Below, one piece after another: positions 51,163 to 59,428 of a DNA stretch of 64,000 nt (position 1 is the first letter of the stretch; each line of letters starts with the position of its first letter). The translations under genes and the position numbers were made by a program. The notes beneath the pieces are model-generated. The model was not told where the DNA came from, did no database searches, and saw only the letters and a list, made by a program, of their open reading frames with translations. Source of the stretch: Labrys okinawensis (GTDB lineage Bacteria > Pseudomonadota > Alphaproteobacteria > Rhizobiales > Labraceae); the NCBI RefSeq assembly GCF_002982075.1, contig NZ_PUEJ01000012.1, positions 62,001 through 126,000 on the forward strand, written 5' to 3'.

Positions 51163-52758
51163 CTATGCGAACGGATGATACTGATAGAGCCACGTTTCGC
51201 TCAGCACCTTGTCGCCGAGCTTGAGATAGCAGCGCATTTCCACCGGCTCCGGTCCGGTGGCGTGCAGGTCGAACTGGGCGCGCCAATGGCCGTTGATGCC
51301 GTCGGGTACCGCTTCGGTGAAGATGTAGGACAATTCGCCGCGCGAGGTGGTGATGATCGGCTCAGGCTTGACGCCATAGGGAAGGTCCTTGAGCGGGTCG
51401 CCCAGGAACTCGATCACGAATTTGCGCAGACCCACCGGCCGCTGCGTGCCTGGGTGGCCGCCATTGCCCAGCCTCGTCGCCACCACGCGGGCGAGATTGG
51501 TCGGGAAGGGCTCGTCCGCGGCCCAATGCAGGCGATATTTCAGCGTGAATTGCTGGCCGGCCTTGACGGGATCCTTCGGCACCCACATCGCCACGACATT
51601 GTCGTGGATCTCGTCATTGGTGGGGATCTCGATGAGCTGGACGGTGCCTTCGCCGAACGGCGCCAGCGGCTCCACCCAAAGCGAGGGGCGCAGATCATAT
51701 TTGACGCCGTCGAGATAGTGGTCGAACAGCCGGTCGCGCTGCAGGAGGCCGAAGCCGCGCGGGTTGGCGTCGGTGAAGGTCGAAGTCGTGGTGGCCGGCA
51801 CGTTGTTGAGTGGGCGCCAGATATGCTCGCCGCCGCCCGTCCACATCGCCAGGCCGTCGGAATCGTGCACTTCCGGACGCCAGTCGATCGCGGTCTGCTT
51901 GGCCGTCTCGGAGAACCAGTACATCGAGGTCAGCGGCGTCAGGCCGAAGCGGTTGATGTCGTTGCGGGTGAAGACCTGCGCCTCGATATCCATCAGTACG
52001 GCCTTGGCACGAGTCATCAGGAAGGAGAAGGCGCCGGCGACGGAAGGGCCGTCCAGGAGGGCATAGACCTTGACCTGGTCGGCGGAGCCGGGGACGGCTT
52101 CCAGCCAGAACTCCTTGAAATCGGGGAATTCTTCCTGGTGGGGCGGGTTGGGGTCAGCCGCATTGACGGCGAGGCCGCGGGCCGACAGGCCATATTGGTA
52201 GAGCTCGCCGATGGCGCGGAAATAGGAGGCGCCGAGAAAGGCGACCCAGTCATTCTTCTTCCAGTCGACCGGCCCGTTGCGCGGCTCCTGGAAACGGAAA
52301 CCGGCAAAACCGACACCGTCGGGCATGGCCTGTGCCGGGCTGTCCGGCGGCATGTCGAAGGAGGCCTTGCGGTAGATGATCTCGCTGGCGTTCTTGCCTT
52401 CGACCACGTTGATGGTGACCTTCTTCTGGAAGAAGGTGCCGAGATGGAAGAAGGTGACCGGGAAGGGCGCCGGGCCGTTGGCCCACAGGGCGTCCTCGGT
52501 CTTGAACTTGATCTTGCCGAGCTCTTCATAGGTCAGCTTGGAGGTGATGTCCGGCGCCGGCTTTTCGGTCGGAACATAGGCCTCGGTCGCCAGCTTCTTG
52601 GCGCGTTCGATCAGGCCCTCGAAGGAAAAGGGCGCAGGCGGACCGAAGGTCAGCACGCCTTCATCGGCAAATGCTGCGGTGGGAAGGCCCAGTGCCATCA
52701 GGGTCGAGAGACTTACGGCTCCCTTGAGGAAAAGCCGCCGGTCGAAAGCGTCGTTCAT
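51163..52758 (-). CDS. opgG: Glucan biosynthesis protein G (OpgG/MdoG)
   Basis: This 531-residue periplasmic protein starts at the ATG at 52758. It has a twin-arginine-type leader (DRRLFLKGAVSLSTL) and cleavage near AFA. The MdoG domain fills the rest: YFRAIGELYQYGLSARGLAV and RPSLWVEPLAPFGEG are family segments. OpgG shapes the glucan backbone of osmoregulated periplasmic glucans. The partner OpgH glucosyltransferase is not in the window, so this may be an orphan or its partner lies elsewhere. Confidence 0.93.
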   Translation of the reverse strand: MNDAFDRRLFLKGAVSLSTLMALGLPTAAFADEGVLTFGPPAPFSFEGLIERAKKLATEAYVPTEKPAPDITSKLTYEELGKIKFKTEDALWANGPAPFPVTFFHLGTFFQKKVTINVVEGKNASEIIYRKASFDMPPDSPAQAMPDGVGFAGFRFQEPRNGPVDWKKNDWVAFLGASYFRAIGELYQYGLSARGLAVNAADPNPPHQEEFPDFKEFWLEAVPGSADQVKVYALLDGPSVAGAFSFLMTRAKAVLMDIEAQVFTRNDINRFGLTPLTSMYWFSETAKQTAIDWRPEVHDSDGLAMWTGGGEHIWRPLNNVPATTTSTFTDANPRGFGLLQRDRLFDHYLDGVKYDLRPSLWVEPLAPFGEGTVQLIEIPTNDEIHDNVVAMWVPKDPVKAGQQFTLKYRLHWAADEPFPTNLARVVATRLGNGGHPGTQRPVGLRKFVIEFLGDPLKDLPYGVKPEPIITTSRGELSYIFTEAVPDGINGHWRAQFDLHATGPEPVEMRCYLKLGDKVLSETWLYQYHPFA

Positions 52759-52922
52759 CAAAAAGTTCCTAACTTCTACTGCGCCCGCAAGCTAAACAGG
52801 GATTATCGCCTGTCAATGCCGCGACGCTTCAAACCGAGCCGATTTCGTGACAATAGATTAATTTGACCGAGAATTTCGCGCAAAAACCCGCAAAAGAGCC
52901 CAATAATCTTTCAAATCCGAGA

Positions 52923-53498
52923 ATGCTCGATTCCTCCCAGGCCCACGCTCCCCCCGCGTTCTACCGCCGCGACGTTCTCGCCGTCGCCAGAGATCTGATT
53001 GGCATGACGCTTCTGGTCGATGGCGTCGGGGGCGTCATCGTCGAGACCGAGGCCTATGATCGCGACGATCCGGCCTCCCACACCTTCCGCGGGCCGACGC
53101 CGCGCAACGCCGTGATGTTCGGCCCGCCGGGCCATATCTACATCTATTTGTCCTATGGCATGCACTGGTGCGCCAACATCGTCTCCGGAGAACCCGGGCG
53201 CGCCAGCGCGGTGCTGCTGAGGGCGCTCGAGCCGGTGGCCGGATTGGAGCGGATGGCGCAGAGGAGGGGGCTCGCCAATCCGGCCCTGCTGTGCTCCGGA
53301 CCGGGGCGGCTCTGCCAGGCCCTGGGGCTGACCGGCAGCCAGAATGGGCTGGCGCTGACGCAGCCACCCTTTGAGCTCCTGCGGCGGGCCCATGAGCCGC
53401 CCATCGCCATAGGACCCCGCATCGGAATCAGCAAGGCGGTCGAGCGGCCCTGGCGCTTCGGCTGGAGTGGCTCGAAATTCCTCAGCAAGAAGTTCTGA
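52923..53498 (+). CDS. Alkyladenine (3-methyladenine) DNA glycosylase, AAG/Mpg type
   Basis: This DNA repair enzyme of about 191 residues starts at the ATG at 52923; a TTG at 52863 would add 20 residues. The AAG fold markers are FYRRDVLAVARDLIG, the catalytic Glu in IVETEAYDRDDPASHTFRG and GPPGHIYIYLSYGMHWC. It excises alkylated purines (3-methyladenine, hypoxanthine) from DNA. Its stop lies just before a hairpin shared with the convergent FecR-domain gene. Confidence 0.93.
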   Translation: MLDSSQAHAPPAFYRRDVLAVARDLIGMTLLVDGVGGVIVETEAYDRDDPASHTFRGPTPRNAVMFGPPGHIYIYLSYGMHWCANIVSGEPGRASAVLLRALEPVAGLERMAQRRGLANPALLCSGPGRLCQALGLTGSQNGLALTQPPFELLRRAHEPPIAIGPRIGISKAVERPWRFGWSGSKFLSKKF

Positions 53499-53517
53499 AA
53501 TCCCGGGCGCGAAACGG

Positions 53518-53541
53518 GACGGGCCCCAGAAGGGGCCCGTC
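53518..53541. terminator. Bidirectional terminator
   Basis: GACGGGCCCC (53518-53527) pairs perfectly with GGGGCCCGTC (53532-53541) around AGAA. It lies between the glycosylase gene and the convergent FecR-domain gene. Confidence 0.85.
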
Positions 53542-53570
53542 AAGGAGGTGTTGCGTTTGCTTGGAGGCCG

Positions 53571-54239
53571 TTATTTGCCGCCGAAGGTGTCGCAGATCTT
53601 GGAATTGGGGGTGCCCGTGCAATGCTCCGTCGGGGAACTCGCGGCAGGCACGATACGGATGACGCGATCCTCGCCGACCAGCGCGGTTTCCCCCGGCTTG
53701 ACCAGCTTGCAGTAGCGAATGGGGCGCCGAGGCGGGCAGATGAAGGTCTTGCCCTCATAGAGCGTGATGGCGCTGGTGGGGGTGCGCGAATCGACTTGGA
53801 ATTTGGTGCCGCGCACGCCGATCGAAGCCTGGGGGGCATGGATCTTGTAGGCGCTCTTGGCCGAATCGCCGGTGGCGAAGCGGAAGGCACCCTTGGCGAA
53901 CTGCAGCACGACCGACTTGGCCTTGCCATTGCCGGCATAGACGAAGCTGTCGAGTGTCACCGATGATTTCGAGCCGAGCATCAGATGGGTGTTGTCGAGA
54001 AAGCGCAATTCGATCACGCCGCTCGGGCCGGTGACGATCTTCTCGCCCTGATGCACGCTGGAACCGATTTCGAGGCGCCCGGACATTGAGCCGTGCACGG
54101 CCGGCGTCAGGCCGACGACGTCGCCGATGACTTCGGGTCCCTGCTTCGCCGGGGCGGTCTGGGCGGCCGCCGTCTGCGTGGAGAAGGCAGCAAGCAGGAT
54201 GAACAGCACCAGTGCCAGGCGCGGGAAACGTGATGTCAT
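53571..54239 (-). CDS. Secreted FecR-domain protein
   Basis: This 222-residue protein starts at the ATG at 54239 and has a signal peptide (RLALVLFILLAAFSTQTAAAQ). A FecR-type beta domain follows: LEIGSSVHQGEKIVTGPSG, ELRFLDNTHLMLGSKSSV and ASIGVRGTKFQVD (about 60-165). There are no helices for membrane anchoring after the signal. Such periplasmic FecR domains bind partners or structure the envelope; unlike true FecR regulators, it has no sigma-factor or TonB neighbours. Four cysteines near the C-terminus (FICPPRRPIRYCK, EHCTG, KICDT) could form disulfides. Confidence 0.85.
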   Translation of the reverse strand: MTSRFPRLALVLFILLAAFSTQTAAAQTAPAKQGPEVIGDVVGLTPAVHGSMSGRLEIGSSVHQGEKIVTGPSGVIELRFLDNTHLMLGSKSSVTLDSFVYAGNGKAKSVVLQFAKGAFRFATGDSAKSAYKIHAPQASIGVRGTKFQVDSRTPTSAITLYEGKTFICPPRRPIRYCKLVKPGETALVGEDRVIRIVPAASSPTEHCTGTPNSKICDTFGGK

Positions 54240-54802
54240 GACAAATATCGAACCGTTACTCGAAGGTGGGATCAACGCGGCGTCTAATCGGAGGCATCAT
54301 AGCGCTGCGACAGCCGAAAAGTGAAGGCTTATTAAGCATGTTCAGAGCTCATCCTTTGGAAACCAGCCAGTCTGTTGCGTTTTTGCATCGCAGTCTAACG
54401 CAGTGTATCGCATTGCGATCAGATAGCGTCAGGTGTTCTGACAGCAGTCGCTATGGAAATGGCGGACTTAGAATTGTCAGGATTAGACGATTTAGGGAGG
54501 TGATTTCCTGGAATTCCATTGGGTAATTTATTCTTTATGGGTATTTCTTACGCAAAGGTATTTGAAGCGTCATACCCTAGGTGCCAGGCCGGTTCATAAC
54601 CTAACCATGCATGGAATGTTGATCAGGGTAAGGTAGGGAGGCAGGGTACTTGTTCGGCTGGAAACTATTGCTGATCCAGGCCGGAAGGTCGGCGGGCATG
54701 CCGGGGGCGGCAGCCCCGGCCACCCGTCATAAGCGGCAGAAGGTGTTCTGGCGCGGCGATCCCAACATTTGCCGGAATTGCAACGCATAGCTGCTCAGCC
54801 TT
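54240..54802. other. Long gene-poor region, possible 46-residue peptide
   Basis: Over 500 bases with no recognised gene. The first 350 bases are AT-rich. A short frame TTG 54650 to TAG 54790 would encode 46 residues ending FWRGDPNICRNCNA, with AGGGAGG just upstream. It has no recognised family and its coding nature is unproven. Confidence 0.4.
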
Positions 54803-54838
54803 TGTTGCACTGCAACATCGCGCGAATCCTGCTATGGT
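54803..54838 (+). promoter_or_regulatory. PhaR-like operator and -10 element
   Basis: TGTTGCACTGCAACA (54803-54817) is a perfect 7-bp dyad, the form of site bound by PhaR-type regulators of polyhydroxyalkanoate genes. A -10-like TATGGT (54833-54838) follows with a weak CTGCAA -35 overlapping the dyad. It precedes the 99-aa gene at 54869. Confidence 0.6.
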
Positions 54839-54868
54839 GGCGGCAAGTGAAAGAGAAGGCATAGATCC

Positions 54869-55168
54869 GTGAGCGAGACCTGGAACACCAAATTCGGCAG
54901 CAGGCGCGTCAAGCAGGCCCTTCCGACCATCGAGGAAGCCTTGTTCGCCGCCGAGTGTCTCAATGACGACTTCGACCAGCAGGTCGAGATCGCCGCATCG
55001 CTGCTCGGTGTCGGCGTCGAGGAAGTGCGTGCGGTTGCCAAGCGGTCGGTGAAGCCGGTCGAGCGCCGTCTCAGCCTGCCGATCGCGAAGTCCCCCCGCG
55101 CAGCTGTCGCGCCGCGGGCCGTGGTGGTGGAATATCGTACGCCCAAGCGTCTGGTCGGCATGCGCTGA
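54869..55168 (+). CDS. Conserved 99-aa hypothetical protein
   Basis: This 99-residue cytoplasmic protein starts at GTG 54869, preceded by GAGAAGG. The N-terminal 60 residues are acidic and helical (TIEEALFAAECLNDDFDQQ, then VEIAASLLGVGVEEVRAVAK); the tail is basic and ends LVGMR. I recognise no named domain but believe related sequences occur in this order. It has its own terminator and sits under a PhaR-like operator, which could link it to carbon storage. That is inference. No transmembrane helix is seen. Confidence 0.75.
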   Translation: MSETWNTKFGSRRVKQALPTIEEALFAAECLNDDFDQQVEIAASLLGVGVEEVRAVAKRSVKPVERRLSLPIAKSPRAAVAPRAVVVEYRTPKRLVGMR

Positions 55169-55207
55169 CGCGTCGGCCGCTTCCCGTCCCTGACGAAAAT
55201 CTGCCGG

Positions 55208-55234
55208 GCGCCGTGGGAAACCGCGGCGCTTTTC
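55208..55234 (+). terminator. Rho-independent terminator of the 99-aa gene
   Basis: GCGCCGTGG (55208-55216) pairs with CCGCGGCGC (55221-55229), with one G-U pair, around GAAA. TTTTCGTTT follows. Confidence 0.85.
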
Positions 55235-55313
55235 GTTTGGCGCGTGAATCAGCGGCAAGCGCCGTAGATCAGCCGATATGTGGGAATGGTTGTTTAAGCG
55301 CCTGAAAAGCGAA

Positions 55314-55389
55314 TGGCGCTCCCAAGGGGACTCGAACCCCTGTTTTCGCCGTGAGAGGGCGACGTCCTAGGCCACTAGACGATGGGAGC
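55314..55389 (-). tRNA. tRNA-Glu (CTC)
   Basis: Read on the minus strand, acceptor arms GCTCCCA and TGGGAGC enclose a full cloverleaf of 76 bases, including an encoded CCA end. The anticodon loop CTCTCAC contains CTC, which reads GAG. T-arm AGGGGTTCGAGTCCCCT and D-arm GTCTAGTGGCCTAGGAC are canonical glutamate tRNA features. It lies alone between the 99-aa gene and a family A repeat; no integrated element abuts its 3' end. Confidence 0.96.
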
Positions 55390-55500
55390 AGCGGCAAGGA
55401 GTGCGCCTATAGCGGCAAATCAGGACGGCGGCAAGCGGCAATCTGCGCGATCTGCCCATTTGCGGTGTGAATTCTTGGCATGGCTGACATTCACGCCTGA

Positions 55501-55600
55501 AGCGTCTTGCAATTCGAGGGAGCCGCCAGGACTCGCAAAGGCGCGCCGAAACAACGAGTTAGAGACAAATGACGTTTCCACTCGAGCGCGTTTTGCTCTA
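55501..55600 (-). repeat. Diverged copy of repeat family A
   Basis: AGCGTCTTGCAATTCGAGGG opens it and GAGCGCGTTTTGCTCTA closes it, in the orientation of the copy at 18005-18103. It ends ten bases before the ATG of the pseudouridine synthase gene and so may contain its ribosome-binding region or promoter. Confidence 0.75.
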
Positions 55601-55610
55601 GTAGGCGCCC

Positions 55611-56657
55611 ATGAACAGCATCGACAGCAGCTCCGTAGAGACGTTTTTCGAGGTCGCCGAAGCCGGCGAGCGTATCGACCGCTTCCTGGTTCGCCAATGC
55701 CAGGCGGCCGCTAGCAGGCCCGATCTGCAGCCCCTGTCGCGTACCCGCATCAAGGCGCTGATCGAAGCCGGCCATGCCACGATCGACGGCCGTGCGGTGC
55801 TCGATGCCGGCCATATGCTCAAGCAGGGGCAGCGAATCGCGCTTCGGGTTCCCGAGCCCGAGCCCGCCGAACCGCAGGGCGAGGACATTCCGCTTGCCAT
55901 CGTCTACGAGGACGACGATCTGCTCGTCATCGACAAGCCCGTCGGCCTGGTGGTGCATCCGGCCGCCGGCCATGAGAGCGGCACGCTGGTGAATGCGCTC
56001 ATCGCTCATTGCGGTGATTCGCTGTCGGGCGTGGGCGGCGTGAAGCGGCCCGGTATCGTGCACCGCCTCGACAAGGATACGTCGGGGCTGCTGGTGGTTG
56101 CCAAGAACGACCGGGCGCATCAGGGTCTGGCAGCCCAGTTTGCCGATCACGGCCGCACCGGGCCGTTGGAGCGGGCCTATCTGGCCTTCGTCTGGGGCGC
56201 GACGCGTCCCCATGGCACCATCGAGACGGGCATCGACCGCTCCACGCGCAATCGCGAGAAGATGGCCGTGGTAGCGCTCGGGCGCGGGCGGGAAGCCATC
56301 ACCCATTATTCGCTGGTGGAGGCCTTCGGCAGGCAAGCCTCGGACAGCCATGGCGGGCAGCCGTTGGTCAGTCTGGTGGAATGCCGGCTGGAGACCGGCA
56401 GAACCCATCAGATCCGCGTCCACATGGCCCATCTCGGCCATCCCCTGCTCGGCGACGCAGTCTATGGCAGCGGTTTCAAGACCAAGGCTGCGCTGCTGCC
56501 GGAGGTCCCCCGCGCGGTGCTTGCCGGGCTCGGTCGGCAGGCGCTGCATGCCCGGCTGCTCGGATTCGAGCATCCCGTCAGCGGCAGGCATCTGGTGTTC
56601 GAAAGCCCGCTGCCGGCCGACCTGGCAGCCTTGGCCGATGCGCTGCGCAACGGCTAG
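55611..56657 (+). CDS. RluA-family 23S rRNA pseudouridine synthase (RluD-like)
   Basis: This 348-residue enzyme starts at the ATG at 55611. Residues 15-85 are an S4 RNA-binding domain (RIDRFLVRQC, ALIEAGHATIDG). The catalytic aspartate lies in GIVHRLDKDTSGLLVVAKN at about residues 143-161. The order is that of RluD-type synthases that modify helix 69 of 23S rRNA; RluC-like specificity cannot be excluded. It is preceded by a family A repeat and followed by a stable hairpin, so it is a single-gene transcript. Confidence 0.92.
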   Translation: MNSIDSSSVETFFEVAEAGERIDRFLVRQCQAAASRPDLQPLSRTRIKALIEAGHATIDGRAVLDAGHMLKQGQRIALRVPEPEPAEPQGEDIPLAIVYEDDDLLVIDKPVGLVVHPAAGHESGTLVNALIAHCGDSLSGVGGVKRPGIVHRLDKDTSGLLVVAKNDRAHQGLAAQFADHGRTGPLERAYLAFVWGATRPHGTIETGIDRSTRNREKMAVVALGRGREAITHYSLVEAFGRQASDSHGGQPLVSLVECRLETGRTHQIRVHMAHLGHPLLGDAVYGSGFKTKAALLPEVPRAVLAGLGRQALHARLLGFEHPVSGRHLVFESPLPADLAALADALRNG

Positions 56658-56666
56658 ATTGGCCTG

Positions 56667-56700
56667 GAGAAAATGCGATTTCTCCGAATCGCATTTTCTC
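56667..56700 (+). terminator. 14-bp hairpin after the pseudouridine synthase gene
   Basis: GAGAAAATGCGATT (56667-56680) pairs perfectly with AATCGCATTTTCTC (56687-56700) around TCTCCG. It lies ten bases after the stop. The core TGCGATT is shared with family A-prime hairpins at 59910-59937 and 61350-61386. Confidence 0.85.
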
Positions 56701-56723
56701 TCTACCGTTTTTGACGCTCTATG

Positions 56724-56822
56724 GCGTTTTGCGATTGGACGGAGTCACCAAGAATCGCAAAGACGCGTCAGAACAATGAGCTGGAGCAAATAAGCGTTCA
56801 CGCTTGGACGCGCTTTGCTCTA
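56724..56822 (-). repeat. Full-length copy of repeat family A overlapping a stop codon
   Basis: This 99-base element starts GCGTTTTGCGATTGGACGGA and ends CGCGCTTTGCTCTA. It is about 94% identical to 18005-18103. Its last three bases, read on the minus strand, are the TAG stop codon of the gene at 56820-57218. Confidence 0.85.
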
Positions 56823-57218
56823 GCGCTTGCGGCCGAGCCAGAAGCCGCCAGCCAGGGCCGCGAGCGCCAGGGCGCCGCTGACCGTCTTCTTATTCGGCAA
56901 GCTCTCCTCGACGACGCCCGCCGCCGTCACCAGGGTTGCGGCCAGGAGCCGGCGGCGCTTGGCTTTCTTCTCGGCGGCCTGAGCCATCACCAGCGCCAAT
57001 ACGGCCAGCACCGCAAATCCGGCGCCGAGCGCCGCGTCGGCCCAATAGGGGCCATAGGTTTCAGCGAGGAAACGGTGCAGGCTGATCAGCCCGACGATCA
57101 CCATTGCGAGAAGGCAGCAGCCGGCGACGAAGCGCCAAAGGATCACGGTCCCGTACTGACGCAGGACGGCGCTCAGTTCCTCCTTGGCGAGGGTGCCCAG
57201 GGCAAGAAGACGAGTCAC
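56820..57218 (-). CDS. Small membrane protein, phage-holin/YqjE-like
   Basis: This 132-residue inner-membrane protein starts at GTG 57218, which overlaps the upstream stop (GTGA), with AAGGGG upstream. Two or three hydrophobic segments, RFVAGCCLLAMVIVGLISL and AALGAGFAVLAVLALVMA, are followed by a basic loop, EKKAKRRR, and a C-terminal hydrophobic end, ALALAALAGGFWLGRKR. It resembles the YqjE-type holin-like family by layout. It is coupled to the DUF883-type gene upstream. Its stop codon comes from the family A repeat. The role, perhaps in membrane stress, is unknown. Confidence 0.8.
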   Translation of the reverse strand: MTRLLALGTLAKEELSAVLRQYGTVILWRFVAGCCLLAMVIVGLISLHRFLAETYGPYWADAALGAGFAVLAVLALVMAQAAEKKAKRRRLLAATLVTAAGVVEESLPNKKTVSGALALAALAGGFWLGRKR

Positions 57219-57580
57219 GAACGCCCCTTGCTCCACAGGCCGAGGATCAAGCCGATACCGGCGGCGAGTGCCACCGATTGCAGCGGCTTGCGGGTGATGT
57301 AGTCGAGCATCGCCTTCTGAAGGTCGGATACCTGCTCCTGCGCGGCGCCGCGAAGTTCACTGGCCTTGGCACCGGCCTCGTTCACCTTCTCGTCGAGCAC
57401 TTGCCTGGCGTGCCTGGCTTCCTTGGACAGAAATTTCGACCAGGAACTCTTCTCCGCATCGACATAGGCGCTGAGCTGTTCGGTCAGGCGGGCCACTTCC
57501 GCCCTCAGGGCGTCGAGGTCCTTGCCGAGGCTCTCGGACAGATCGGCCTTGGCCTGAGCAGTTCGCTTATCGCCGTCCAT
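57215..57580 (-). CDS. DUF883/YqjD-ElaB-like protein
   Basis: This 121-residue protein has a long charged helical region (about 1-85; ADLSESLGKDLDALRAEVAR). It ends in a hydrophobic anchor PLQSVALAAGIGLILGLWSK (about 98-117), the layout of YqjD/ElaB proteins that bind ribosomes to the inner membrane in stationary phase in E. coli. The ATG at 57580 starts the pair with the YqjE-like gene. The GAGAC segment just upstream (57585-57590) reads as part of the RBS on the minus strand. Ribosome binding here is inferred from the family. Confidence 0.85.
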   Translation of the reverse strand: MDGDKRTAQAKADLSESLGKDLDALRAEVARLTEQLSAYVDAEKSSWSKFLSKEARHARQVLDEKVNEAGAKASELRGAAQEQVSDLQKAMLDYITRKPLQSVALAAGIGLILGLWSKGRS

Positions 57581-58114
57581 ACTGATGTCTCCCGTTGGTC
57601 AGCAGTGGGGCCACGGCCGGTTTCCAGCATCGCCGACCTGCGATGGCGGAAGGCATTCCTGGAAAGGTTAGGCCGGCTGGCGGTTGGTGCAAGGTAAACA
57701 AAGTGTTACGGTAAACGCGCGGAAGGGGTGGCGGTTCCCTCCGCCTGAAATCGATTAACAACCCTTAATTTGACACTGTTACCGAGCTGTCACATTAATG
57801 CATGGCCGCCCGTGAAAGATTGCAACGCGAAATCGCCGCAATCGGGCGCATGATGAGTTGGTGATCGGGATTGGTCCGTGCTCGGCCGCCTGGGTGACGA
57901 ATGCCCCATGGCTGGTGAGATTCCTCGGTAGAAGCAGGTCGATAGATTTGCCGGGGTGGGCACATGCGGGGCCGCTAGATATCGCGCCTTCGAAAGATCT
58001 GACAAGGTCTTCGCAAAGGCCGGCGTCGTCCCCATATCACGTAGGCGCCGTCTGCTCTCGATGAGGGATGGCGATTTGAACCGCCCTCGATGGGGGTTCA
58101 GAGGAGAGGAACAT
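57581..58114. promoter_or_regulatory. Divergent region between the YqjD-like pair and rpoH
   Basis: This stretch is free of supported genes. A plus-strand -35 TTGACA (57770-57775) with a CATTAA -10-like element 17 bases on is a candidate rpoH promoter, leaving a long leader of about 310 bases. GAGGAGAGGA before the rpoH ATG is a strong RBS. Confidence 0.5.
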
Positions 58115-59002
58115 ATGGCTTCTGCCGCGCTTCCCGTCTTGGCCACCGAGAGTGGCCTGTCGCGTTATCTCGAAGAAATTCGTCGCTTCCCGATGCTTCA
58201 GCCGGAGCAGGAATACATGCTTGCCAAGCGTTGGCGCGAGCATGGCGATCGTGAAGCAGCCCATCAATTGGTGACCTCGCATCTGCGGCTCGTGGCCAAG
58301 ATCGCCATGGGCTATCGTGGTTATGGTCTGCCGCTGGGCGAAGTGGTTTCCGAAGGCAATATCGGCCTGATGCAGGCCGTCAAACGCTTCGAGCCAGAAA
58401 AAGGCTTTCGCCTTGCCACTTACGCCATGTGGTGGATCCGCGCCTCGATCCAGGAATACATTCTGCGCTCCTGGTCGCTGGTGAAGATGGGCACCACCGC
58501 CAACCAGAAAAAGCTCTTCTTCAACCTGCGCAAGGCCAAGAGCCAGATTTCCGCGCTGGATGAGGGGGATCTGCGTCCCGATCAGGTCAAGTCGATCGCC
58601 AAGTCGCTCGGCGTGCAGGAGCAGGAAGTCGTGGAGATGAACCGCCGTCTGAGCGGCGATGCTTCGTTGAATGCTCCCGTGCGCGAGGAAGGCGATGGCG
58701 AGTGGCAGGATTGGCTGGTGGATGATTCCGCCAACCAAGAGACCCGCCTGGCCGAAACAGAGCAGAGCGAGAACCGCTCCACCGCGTTGCGCCAGGCCCT
58801 GACCGTCCTGAACGATCGCGAGCGCCGTATCTTCGAGGCACGCCGCCTTGCCGATGATCCCATCACGCTCGAGGAGCTCTCCGACGAGTTCGGTGTCTCG
58901 CGTGAGCGAGTGCGCCAAATCGAGGTAAGAGCCTTCGAAAAGGTGCAGGCGGCGGTGCGCTCCGGTGTCGCCCGTCTCGAGGCGGCGCACGCACCAGCCT
59001 GA
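58115..59002 (+). CDS. rpoH: RNA polymerase sigma-32 factor RpoH
   Basis: This 295-residue heat-shock sigma factor starts at the ATG at 58115. Region 2 (LRLVAKIAMGYRGYGLPLGE ... TYAMWWIRASIQEYILRSWS) and the RpoH box NQKKLFFNLRKAK (about 128-140) distinguish it from RpoD. Region 4 has ELSDEFGVSRERVRQIE. It directs transcription of chaperone and protease genes. Alphaproteobacteria often have two rpoH paralogues. A long leader upstream could hold temperature-sensitive RNA structure. A clean terminator follows at 59025-59046. Confidence 0.95.
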   Translation: MASAALPVLATESGLSRYLEEIRRFPMLQPEQEYMLAKRWREHGDREAAHQLVTSHLRLVAKIAMGYRGYGLPLGEVVSEGNIGLMQAVKRFEPEKGFRLATYAMWWIRASIQEYILRSWSLVKMGTTANQKKLFFNLRKAKSQISALDEGDLRPDQVKSIAKSLGVQEQEVVEMNRRLSGDASLNAPVREEGDGEWQDWLVDDSANQETRLAETEQSENRSTALRQALTVLNDRERRIFEARRLADDPITLEELSDEFGVSRERVRQIEVRAFEKVQAAVRSGVARLEAAHAPA

Positions 59003-59024
59003 GGCCGCTTGCGATAGCGAATGG

Positions 59025-59048
59025 AAAGCCGCCTTCGGGCGGCTTTTC
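59025..59048 (+). terminator. rpoH terminator
   Basis: GAAAGCCGCC (59024-59033) pairs with GGCGGCTTTT (59038-59047) around TTCG, ending in a T run. It starts 22 bases after the rpoH stop. Confidence 0.93.
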
Positions 59049-59428
59049 CTTGGGCAAAGTGCGATTCCAACGATGCGCATTTTCGCCGGTGGAGAGGCAT
59101 TGCCCGCGCCGGCTTGACAGGATCGGCCTCGACCAACATGGTGGAGCCATGAGCACCGTGGTCAAAACCACCTTTCGTCTTTTCCCGATCGCAGAAGCGT
59201 AGCCCCGGGCTCGGCCATTTGCGCTCCGAGCTTCGGGGCGCGCCGCTCCTCTAAGGTGCGGCCTATCATCCGGCGCATTCTCAGTCCGTCACATCGCAAC
59301 GCCTCAGCCGGCAGGTTCGCGCCAAGCGCGAGGGCCGGTGCATCCGTTCTTGTCGCCATGCCCAGCCAGCGGATAGCCGCGGGTGGGGCGGGCGTGCCGT
59401 ATCGCGCCCAACTTTAAGGTAGCCAATC
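59049..59428. other. Gap before rnk, no supported gene
   Basis: This stretch holds a fragment related to the family A-prime stem (GTGCGATT, 59059-59066). The frame on the minus strand at 59162-59359 has no conserved features and is probably not a gene. The rnk promoter must lie here but is not obvious. Confidence 0.4.

Noticed and set aside
55314..55389. tRNA-Glu as an integration site
   Set aside because: No integrase or direct repeat of the tRNA end is seen on either side; nearby genes are housekeeping.
59162..59359. 65-aa minus-strand frame between rpoH and rnk
   Set aside because: No ribosome binding site or conserved feature; lies in a plausible promoter region.
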